Shown here: piece after piece, positions 1 to 10,000 of the stretch
Position numbering within the stretch: the stretch's first letter is position 1
How the letters are laid out: every line of letters begins with the position of its first letter
NCBI GenBank assembly: GCA_012841175.1
Contig: DUVG01000098.1
Coordinates: 1 to 16,050, forward strand
Direction of reading: 5' to 3'
DNA from: Clostridium sp.
GTDB taxonomy: Bacteria > Bacillota > Clostridia > Acetivibrionales > Acetivibrionaceae
Length of the DNA: 16,050 bases
Position numbers and translations under genes: made by a program
The notes under the pieces: generated by a model
Database searches by the model: none
Told to the model about the DNA's origin: nothing
The model's input: only the letters and a program-made list of their open reading frames with translations

Positions 1-127
1 ACTAAATAATTTTCATAGCTAAATATTACTAAAATTTCAACGTTCAATATAAAATAATTTTTTATAAATAAAACTATATCATTTATTAAAGTTTAATTCT
101 AGACGTTAATTTCTTGACACTTACAAA

Positions 128-850
128 CTATATAGCCTGCATAATTCCTGCCAACAGCAATATTGCAATGTATACTATTCCAACAATAGCATATGATTTG
201 CCCTTACCCAAACAACTCACTTCTGAAGTACCTATTGCAATAACAAAATACTGCCATATATTAAAAATTTCAATATTGCTTAACACTCCATAAATAAAAG
301 TATCTTCCCACCTTGCAGGTAAAACAGGTGCCAAACTTGTTATAGAAACATCCAAATTAAATTCCCCTCTGATAGACGATACCACAGATATAACTACAAA
401 AACCAAAAGTGATATTAACCCTGCATGGGACACAATTGATATATAATGGGTTAAATCCCCTTTACCTTTAAATATTTTTATTATACCCCACAAAATTAAA
501 GAAATGGTCAATAAATCCAGTAACACTGTTCCCACTGCTCCCACTATTGACCCAATCACCACAAAAAGCTCTATCGCCCCTTTATTTTCTGGAGTAAGGA
601 CCTCACCCATGCTTGCAAGTTCAGATTCTATTGCTGTCATCAATGCTTCTTTAAAAGACGAATAGTTTAGAACTAATGTAATTAAAGGCACAATAATACT
701 TATTAGTATTGGCAATAGTATCTTTGGGTTTTTAGCCAGCCATTTCATTACTTTTTTAGGTGATATAAAAACCCCTATAATTCTTTCTATAGCACCCAAT
801 TCTTTCACATCTTCTAATTGCTCTTGTTTTGTGATGTTTGTTTTATCCAT
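128..850 (-). CDS. Yip1-family-like multi-pass membrane protein
   Basis: A 240-residue integral membrane protein. After a hydrophilic N-terminus of about 25 residues comes an amphipathic stretch (IIGVFISPKKVMKWLAKNP, about 24-42). Hydrophobic segments follow at roughly 43-63, 93-127 (probably two helices), 135-160, 187-207 and 219-239. The pattern 'F.SP.KV...L...P', then several helices and a short C-terminus, resembles Yip1-domain (PF04893) proteins common in clostridia; this assignment is from memory of the family. Their bacterial function is poorly defined, and nothing here shows a substrate or partner. The ATG at 850 is chosen over the in-frame ATG at 886 because a perfect AGGAGG lies 6 bases before it, whereas the upstream ATG lacks one. 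The gene has its own promoter and lies behind a terminator, so it is probably monocistronic. Membrane location is confident, the family moderately so. Confidence 0.75.
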   Translation of the reverse strand: MDKTNITKQEQLEDVKELGAIERIIGVFISPKKVMKWLAKNPKILLPILISIIVPLITLVLNYSSFKEALMTAIESELASMGEVLTPENKGAIELFVVIGSIVGAVGTVLLDLLTISLILWGIIKIFKGKGDLTHYISIVSHAGLISLLVFVVISVVSSIRGEFNLDVSITSLAPVLPARWEDTFIYGVLSNIEIFNIWQYFVIAIGTSEVSCLGKGKSYAIVGIVYIAILLLAGIMQAI

Positions 851-926
851 GTACGTCCTCCTATTTATTTCTCCAATCCATTGCAAAGTGTTATTTTTTA
901 ATTATTTACATCAATTAGCAAACCTT

Positions 927-955
927 ATATTATTACTTCTTTTAGCTTTAGTCAA
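927..955 (-). promoter_or_regulatory. Sigma-A-type promoter for the Yip1-like gene
   Basis: On the minus strand TTGACT (955-950) and TAATAT (932-927) are separated by exactly 17 bases. Transcription would begin near 920, giving a leader of about 70 bases before the ATG at 850. Recognised by match to the sigma-A consensus only. Confidence 0.55.
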
Positions 956-996
956 TAATTTAGCTTTCAAATAATAAAATTAATCAAAAATTCTTC

Positions 997-1033
997 AAAA
1001 AAACTCGCCCATACAAAATGAACGAGTTTTTTT
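997..1033 (-). terminator. Rho-independent terminator after the giant gene
   Basis: ACTCG and CGAGT form a stem extended by flanking A and T tracts (997-1007 with 1023-1033) around a 15-base loop. Read on the minus strand, the stem ends in a run of seven T. It starts 17 bases after the stop codon of the 3825-residue protein gene and so isolates it from the Yip1-like gene. The A/T tracts are symmetrical, so it could act in both directions, but no plus-strand gene reads into it. Confidence 0.85.
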
Positions 1034-1049
1034 TAAAGAAAATTTTTGT

Positions 1050-4000
1050 TTACTTATCTTTTAGAGTGGTTTCTACAATGTTTTTGCTGTACACTGTTAC
1101 AAAATCACCTCTAGAATCTTTGTAAATCATATATGCTCTTGCATACCAGATATCCATCTCTTCCACATTTAGTTTGCGGACATAGAACTGGGCTGTGGAA
1201 TTATTTTTTATTTTTCCTACAATTATGTTTTCAGTATCCAATGTAATTTCTTTTTCTTCAATTTTTGTGTATGATTTAAGAAGTATTATTCCACTTTCCA
1301 CCAGTTCATAATCTTCAGTAATATTTCTTGTAGCAACAAATATTATATTTTTTGCATCCTTATCTACAATTACATCTTCTGATAATGTGATAAAAGGTGC
1401 AGTATCCACATACTCTGAATCTTCTACAAATACAGCTAAAAGCTTAGTATCCTTCTTAGGCATATACAATGTAAATTCCCTACTGCTGCTTATTTTTACT
1501 CCGTCTTGCTCCCAATGGCTGAATTTCATTCCCTCTTCCTCTTCATTTGCTATGACGGTAACCGGCATATCAAACTGATATTCTCCTTGTATTTTACCAT
1601 CAGATAGTGTACCACCTTCCACAGTTATACTGTATTTGTCAGGAAGCCTCCTAAACACAGGTGATATAATCATATCTTCTACTACATTGCTGTAGTCCTT
1701 ATCCCAACCTACAAATCCATATCCACTTATGGAAGGATTTGCAGGTGGCACTGCCGATTTATTCTTTTCTACCTTTGTAGACTTCAGTATCCTACCTGTT
1801 TTGTTCATAAATACTACAGTAAACTCATTAATTTGTTCTGTAGGAATCTTATAAAATACTGCTTTTACATTTACATCTGATACCAAGTCAAATTCATAAA
1901 CCGAGTCTGTTGAAATAATACTTTGTGTTTTGATGTTTTCCCAATAAGCAAATCTTGAACCGGCATTTTCTTTAGCAACCAATTGTATGTGCTGACCGTA
2001 TTCAAAAGCATCTTTGTAATTTACAGGCAAACCTACACCTGAATCGTTAAGGATTACCATTCCATCGCCAACAGTGCTGACTTCAAGGAATTTTTCTTTT
2101 TTCTGTTCCTCATATTCATATCCTATTGCAAAGAAACATAAATCATCCGCTGTTCCTTTGAATGTCAGAATGTTTGGATTATTTTCATCTACCCTAGCCA
2201 CACTTTCTGTTATGTCTTTAACCTGACCATCCTTTATCTGATATAGCCTTAACCCGTCAATATACTTCTGGTATCCGGTTATATCATAATTGATTTCTAT
2301 TTCAAAATTTCCTTCTGCTTCTGCAGTGGTGATAACTCCGTAATACAAAGGCAAGAAATTGACTCCGTCTGTCTTTATCCGTTCTAAATCATCATGTGTG
2401 GTAATAACTGTTGCTCCCGGATGATTTATTTTTTCCATAATTATTTTTATATCCTCTTTTTCTGTAACAACCCATTCCCCACTGTTTGTTATCACACGGT
2501 ATTTGTTTATATGGCTTGGTATAGGCTTAACTTCCGTTGGTATTACAGTTCCTTTCTGATCCACTGTGGCATTGGTTAAAACATAGTAATACTTTGACAG
2601 GTCTCCTTCAAAGTCTATTATTGTAACATAATCAAACCATACGCTTTTTCCCGGCATCAGAACAGGTATTTCAATAACATCACCTGATTTTATATCATGT
2701 ATTTCATCTGATTCAATCTGCTCCTGTGTTATTTTGTGTACTGTCGGTACATCAGCCGGCTGTCCACCAACTTCAAAGTACAAATTATACACAGGGAAAT
2801 CCGAAGTATTTGTCAGCTGGAAGAATACACAATTTTCTTCTCCAATATATGCTGATTCCTGAGGCATTATATTCAGCCTCATTGCATCTCCTGCAAGCAC
2901 CACCAAAGGCTCCTGTGTCTTAAAGGTTGCATTTACTGCATCATTAAAAGGCATCAGACTTCCGCTAAAATATGCTTCTAAATCATAACTTCCTTTTTCA
3001 TCCCCGCGAATAATCCACTGTACTTCTTTTGTCTCTCCTCCTGCAATTGAGCCAATGCTTACTGCGAGGCTCTGTTCTTTTTTAGTTGGTGCCAAAGTTA
3101 ATCCTTTCGGTAAATTTAACTCTGCTTTAGCGTCTTCTATCACAAACTGAGGATCTGCCATGTTGGTAAGTGTGAGACTTACTTCAAAGAATTCCTTCAG
3201 CCATCTTGCTTCTCCCGGAATTACCAGGCATGTAACCGTAGGAGGAACATTAGGCCGGTTAGTGGGTACAGTGTCAATAATAACTACTACCTCATCGTTT
3301 CTTTTCGCGGTACTTACTGAACCGGGAGCATATTGTGAACTTTCGGATCTGGAAATTCTCACCATGCCACCGCCGGACAATACTTGCCCGTTACCGTTTG
3401 TAACAAGATTAATTACAGGAAGAGGCGTTTTTTCAAACTCTAATGTCACTTCAAATTCATATACAAACTGGTTTTCAGGTGCCCTTACATCAATTCCTGC
3501 CTCCAATATTTCGTCCAATTCCATACGCCTTACTTTTAATTCACCTACTACAAGTTCTCCTTTTTCTATTGCAATTGTTACAGGTGAACTTTCGTATGTA
3601 TTTAATTGGGCACTTACTTCTTTTGGCAAATAACCTTCTGCATATGCTGCAACACTACAACTTCCTGCCTTTCCAACTATATGAACTATTCCATTACTGT
3701 TGGCGTTAAACCTAGCAGGGGTATCGTTTTCAAAATCTACATAAACACTTGCACCGCTTATAGGCTTTCCTGTAGAACCGTCTATAACTTTTACCTCCAA
3801 CACCCCAACTTCACGGTTAGGACGCACATCTACTTGTATTGTATCCATGCTGCTGTTTCCTGCCGGGTCAAATACAGTTAATGTTACCTGGTATACCCCT
3901 TCTTCCGTATATACATGTGACGGGGTAGCACCTGTTCCGATTGTGCCGTCACCAAAATCCCATATATACCTCTCAATACCGTCATTGTCATTAGAATCCC

Positions 4001-7000
4001 TGCCGTCAAAGAGAACTTCCATGCCTACTGCTGCAACCCTGTGCCCTCCTGCATAAGCAATAGGCGGGTATGAATCATTATCCAAAGGAAGTGCAAAAAC
4101 CTCATTGCTTCTCTCTGTATTGCCGTAGATATCTACAGCTTCCACAACGTAGTAATAAATTTGTCCCGGCATAAGCATTATATCTTCATAAGTGTAAATA
4201 TCAGTATCACTTACAGGTATACCGGCAATTTTCTTATAAGAACCGTTAGTTCCCATACTTCTGTAAACATAGAAGCCTGCTAAATCATCTTTATTTTCCA
4301 CAGTCCATGACAAATCAATTTTCCAGTCTCCCGGTGCAACTGTTAATTTAGGCAATCCCGGCGGATCAACATGTAAATTGTAAGTTACTTCGTAATAATC
4401 ACTTTCATTTCCTGACTTATCCATAGCTTTAACCCTTAAATCATATGTTCCGTCGGAAAGTCTGGAAGTATCCCAATCAAAAGATACCACTTGGCTGTAA
4501 ACATCTAAGTTTTTACTTCCAATTAACACCCAGTCATCGCCAGTATTGTACTCTAATGTTACCTTAGCAAGTTTATAATTGTCTGCCGCCAATACCCTTA
4601 TTGTTGGGTTCTTTGGCAAATCAGCGTTATTTTCAGGTGAAATGCTTATAATTTCCGGCTGTATTACATCAGCTTTTAAGCTGCCTTCCACAGCATCTGA
4701 CTTCTCACTTTCATTTCCTGTCACGTCAATGGCTGAAATTTTATAGTAGTATGTTTTATCCATTTCTACGTTACGATCTACATAGCCAAGAGAAGCAAGT
4801 TCCCCTTTTATCAAAGTATATGTTCCTTCTTTTTCTTCGCTTCTGTATACATTATAATATTTGATGGTTTTGTCATCGCTTCTGTCCCACAAAATTGTGA
4901 TTTCTCCCTCAGTACTTTCCCCTTTAACTCCTGATGGAGACATAGGCGGAGTGGTGTCAATCCTGTATTCTACAAAGAATTTGCCGGCAGAAACATTTCC
5001 TGCCTTGTCATATGCAATGCCTCTTATGTAATATGCCCCGTCGCTGTATCCTGAAATATCAAAATCATAGCTTACATTTGCTGTTTTTAGTGCAGGGTCA
5101 ATTTCTATCCTTTTAATATCAGTCCAGTTTTCCCTGTCTTCTGATATCTGGAATACAAAGGCGGAAACTCCTACATTGTCAACAGCACTTCCTCTAAGTG
5201 CTATTTTTTCTTTATAGTACCCTGCTTTCGGTGACAGGGATTTTATAGCCGGCGCTTCTGTATCTTTGGTTGTAACGGCTTCTACCGGGTCAGAGTATTC
5301 CCCTCTGTTTCCGTAAATATCATAGGCAGCCACCCTGAAATAATAAGTGGTTTCAGGGTCTAAATCAGAAACAACCATTCCTAATTTGTCAGACACCCTT
5401 CCGTATCTTTCATAAGAGCCGTCCGATGAATCCTTTTTCTCTACTGCAAAGTATGAAAAATAATCATCAGATACATCATTCCATCTTAAAATAATGCTTG
5501 TAGTGTAGCAAGTTGCATTTAATCCCGTTACCTTTTCAGGTCCGCTGTCTTTCACATAATATGTGCGGACAGGCGCACCGTCGCTTGTGTTTCCTGAGCT
5601 GTCTTTTGCAACTGCCCTTACTTTTATTTCTCCTGATACCGGAATGTCCTCCCATAGGAAGTTTGCCACACCTGATGTGTTAACTGTATCTATTTCCACC
5701 CACTCTTCCTTCAATTGGTCATAATATTCAAGGGTTATACTTGAAACGGCCATGTTGTCTTCTGCTCTTACAGTTACTTTCACACTTTTACCTATTGTTG
5801 CCTTGTTTGCCGGTGACATTGTCAAAATTTGAGGAGGAGTTACATCTTCTTCCATGACAACTTCAACATAGTCAGATACTTCCCCTTCCTGCCCAAACTT
5901 GTCAACGGCTTTTATAGCATAGCGGTATGTTTCATTTGGCTGTACATCTATATCTCTGTAAGAGACTGTTTCACGTCCGCTCACTTTGCCAAGTAAACTT
6001 AAATTCTCCTCTCCGTCTTCTACGCGATAAATATTATAATGACTTACATCACTCTCAACTGCAGCACTCCATGTAAGGATTATACCTTTAGAAGAAGATA
6101 CTGCACTTAGGTTTTTCACCTTGCCCGGAGGCGTACGGTCAATAATGTATGTCACTATTTTTTCATCATAATTATTTTCTGTATCATAAACTCTATAGCG
6201 CACCATGTAATTTCCGCTGTCCAACGGGTCTAAATCCCAATTGCAGTAGAAGTGCAAATCAGAACCTTTTTTGTATGGACCATAAACCAAACCGTCAAAC
6301 TCTTTCCATTGAGTGCCGTCCTTTGAGTATTCAAATACAGCACTATAGCCTGTTATATACCCAATGTCCGCAAAATAGACATACATTCTTTTTTCTGCTG
6401 CTCCTCCAAGTGTCACCTCATCTTTAGGGTCAGTTGTAATAATTTTAGGCTTTACAGGAATCCCGCTCACTTCAGTGCTGTATCCTGACTTGTTATCTGA
6501 AGGGTCAATAGCTCTTACTTTATATGTGTATGTCCTTCCTTCAACAAGATTTCTGTCTGTAAAGCTTGTTGTATCAGATGTATAAATATATTCACCGTCC
6601 CTGTATATCTCATATCCGACAACTCTCACATTATCCACTGACGGCTGCCATGTGAGAGTCAGGGATGAACCGGTCTTAAATGAAATTTTTAAATTTTCAG
6701 GTACAGACGGCGGCTGGTTATCCATAGTTGTCTTTACAGTCACTGTGTTACTTGGTTCGGATAAATTCCTTGCCATGTCAAATGCCCGTACGGCATATGT
6801 GTATTCTGTATTCGGAGTAAGCCATTGATCGACAAACTGTGTTGTTTTAGATGTTCCTATTCTGTTACCGTCTCTGTATATATAATAGCCTTCCACCTTT
6901 TCATTGTCAGAAGATGCATCCCACTTCAAAATTACATCTGTAACGGTATTTTCCTCCACAATCAAATTCTGCGGTGCTGTAGGGGGTTCATTATCAGCAG

Positions 7001-10000
7001 GTTCTTCTTTTAAACTCTTCCATACAGGTGTTGCATTAAATGTATACCCTTCTTCCAATGATTTAGTTATAACCAGTTCATTAAAACTTGAAGTTTCAGG
7101 ATTTGTAAACATAACTCTTTGATGCTCTGTTCCGTTTAAAATGGTCCTGTGACTTCCTGTTGCATTATAATTGTAAGCACTTGTACTATAACTTGGGTGG
7201 TTGAATTGGTTAAAGTCCCCTTTAATCTCTAAAGTACCTGCTGTGAGATAAGCTCCATGATTATGTGCAGATTGGATTACAAAGCGTCCGCCCACTAAAA
7301 CATAATCATTTTCGTTTCTCATTTGTAAATAGGCGTAACTTCCTGTATATGTAACTACTCCATTACTTGATATATTTTTTGACTGTATTCTGTAATTTTT
7401 CTCTACAAAAAGCTGGCCGCCGTTTACATTAAGGGTTCCGCTTGAATGTATCAGGTCTTCGCCTACATTTAAGCTGTATCCGTTTAAATTCAGTGTACCC
7501 CCTTTTATATAGAGATTTCCTTCCACTATAACATCCCTGTTTAATGTATGATTTCCGTTGATACTTAAATCATATCCCCAAGTAACCAAATCTGTAAAAC
7601 TACTTCCTTTGAGACACAAGTTTTCCCCATTTATTATAGGCGTGGAAGTATTTATGATTTTTCCATCAACAATAACTTCAGAGATAAATTCCACTCCTTC
7701 ATTAGAAGTGTTTTTAATTTCAAGTATATTAATTTTAGATGATGTATTGGCAAATTGAACTTTTTGCAGGGAATCACCGCTTAAAACCACTTTGTGATTT
7801 CTTTCGGAATAAAAGTTGTAAGAATTTTGTGTCCTTTGCGTAAAATTACCTTTCACTTCTAATATTCCTTCAGTCAGGCTGCCTCTATGGTCATATGAAC
7901 TATATATTGCAAAATCTCCTTTAACCATTACAAAGTCTTCGGGATCATCCATTTTAAGTGTTCCATCGCTGTAGCTATATACTTTTTGGCCGTTTTCCTG
8001 GATATTCTCTGTTTCTATTCTGTAATTACCTTCTACAATCAAGGTACCTCCGTTTATATCAACAACTCCTCCTGACTGTATCAAATCACCTTTTACAGTT
8101 AAAATATATCCATTTAAATCCAGCATTCCGTCAGGAATATATAAATTACCTTCATAAACTTCATTTTCTAATAGCTTCCAATAAAACTCCTGGGAATCCG
8201 GTATTTTTACAACACAACCGTTATCTATAAATACATTTGCATTTAAAGGCTGGGCAAATTCCACACCTTCATCTGAATAATTTCTTATTTCAAGTATGTT
8301 AAACCCGGATTCTTCGGATTCAAACACTACTGTTTGGATACCGTCCCCGCTTAAAATTACCATATGGTTTCCTGTAGCAAGGAAATTTTCCGGTGAACTG
8401 GTGGAATATGAACTTCTTTTTTGTACAAAATTCCCTTTTACCTCTAAAACCCCGTTAGTAAGTGTACTTCGGTGACTATAACGTGTCTGGGTTACAAAAT
8501 TTCCTCCTACAAATATTCTATCCTTTGAATTCTGCATATACAGGTAAGATATGCTGTCTCCATAAACAATATTTCCTTCGCTGTCCACATTTTCACTTTG
8601 AAGTCTGTAATCCCCGCCGACCCAAAGCTCTCCACCGCTTATATATAAATACCCGCCATAATGAATCAGATTTCTTTCTACTTTAAATTGACCGCCGTTT
8701 AATCTCATATATCCGCTGGAAAATTTCAAGTTATTCGCTACCTCAATCCCACCGCCGTTTATATTTCCGCCTGAAACATTCAAGTAGTTTGCCTTAATCC
8801 GGCTGTTTTCTATAGTTCCACTTGAAAGACTTAAGTTATTTCCTGTCTCAACTTCACTATTATTTATAGTTCCTCCGGAAATATTAAAGTCGTTTGTCAC
8901 ATCAACCTTACCACCGTTTATAGCTCCCTTTGATTGTAAAATATTTCCGCCTACTTTAAGTTCATATCCTTCCAAATCAAAGGTGCTGTTTTCTATGTAA
9001 AGGTCTTTTCCTACCTGGATGTTTTTTATTACCTCTCCGTTATCTTCATTGCTTTGATCTTTTGTCCAATAAATTTTGCTTATTTTGGCATCTCCTTCTA
9101 CAATGAGTTCCCCGCCGTTAACATTTATGCATCCGCCTGACTGGATAAAATCACCTGTTACTACAAGGTCATACCCATTTAAATCCAGCATTCCTCCTGC
9201 TAAATTTAAATCTCCTTCATAAGTTTCATTGTTAGATATTTTCCATATAAATACATCCGGCAATACAAAATCCATTATGCATCCATTGTCTATTACGGAA
9301 TCTACTTCTAAATATGAGGTAAAGCTAACTCCGTCTTCTGAATAGTTTTTTATTTCAAGAATTCCAAATTTGGAGGTATTTGATTCAAAAGTCACCCTTT
9401 GCAAGGATTCTCCACTCAATATGGTTTTATGTTCTTCCGAACCACAAAAGTTTCGGATTGCTTCACCGGTCCTGAAATTCTTCTGTACAAAATCTCCCTT
9501 TACTTCCAAAACCCCTGCAGTAAATCTGGTATTCCCGTCATAATATGATTGTATTGTAAAGTCTCCTCCTACAAGCACATAATCTTCCTTTTTGGTCATA
9601 TAAATATAACCATAACTGCTTTCGTAAGTTATTTCACCGTCAGATCCCTCTTTTTCCGTCTGTACTCTAAAGTCATTTTCCACAGAAATTTCCCCGCCGT
9701 TTATATTTAATACACCCCCGGATAAAATAAGATTTTCCCCAACGGATACCTTGTTTTTATTTAAATTAAAAGTTCCGTTTTTTATATATAAATTTTTGCC
9801 AATAGAAATGTCTTCCTTCAAAGTCCAGTTTCCTTCAATATTTATGTCATGGCTCCAATTTCCAAAAATAAAATTTGAACTTGCTAAAATATGTACATTC
9901 TTAGCTTCTTTTACAACCCCACCAGTCTCATTAATTTCTCCTGTAACTGTAACTTTAGTAAGAAATTCAACACCTTCTTCAGAGGTATTTGATATTTCAA

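Noticed and set aside
114..145. Plus-strand TTGACA near the end of the Yip1-like gene as a promoter
   Set aside because: The nearest TATAAT-like hexamer (CATAAT, 140-145) is 20 bases away and no plus-strand gene follows.
851..886. Longer N-terminus for the Yip1-like protein starting at ATG 886
   Set aside because: The downstream ATG at 850 has a perfect AGGAGG at proper spacing, and that ribosome site would lie inside the coding region if 886 were used.
3160..3633. Plus-strand open frame of 157 codons inside the giant gene
   Set aside because: Antisense to clearly recognisable domain sequence, with no ribosome site and no family resemblance; the same applies to all other plus-strand frames within 1050-12527.
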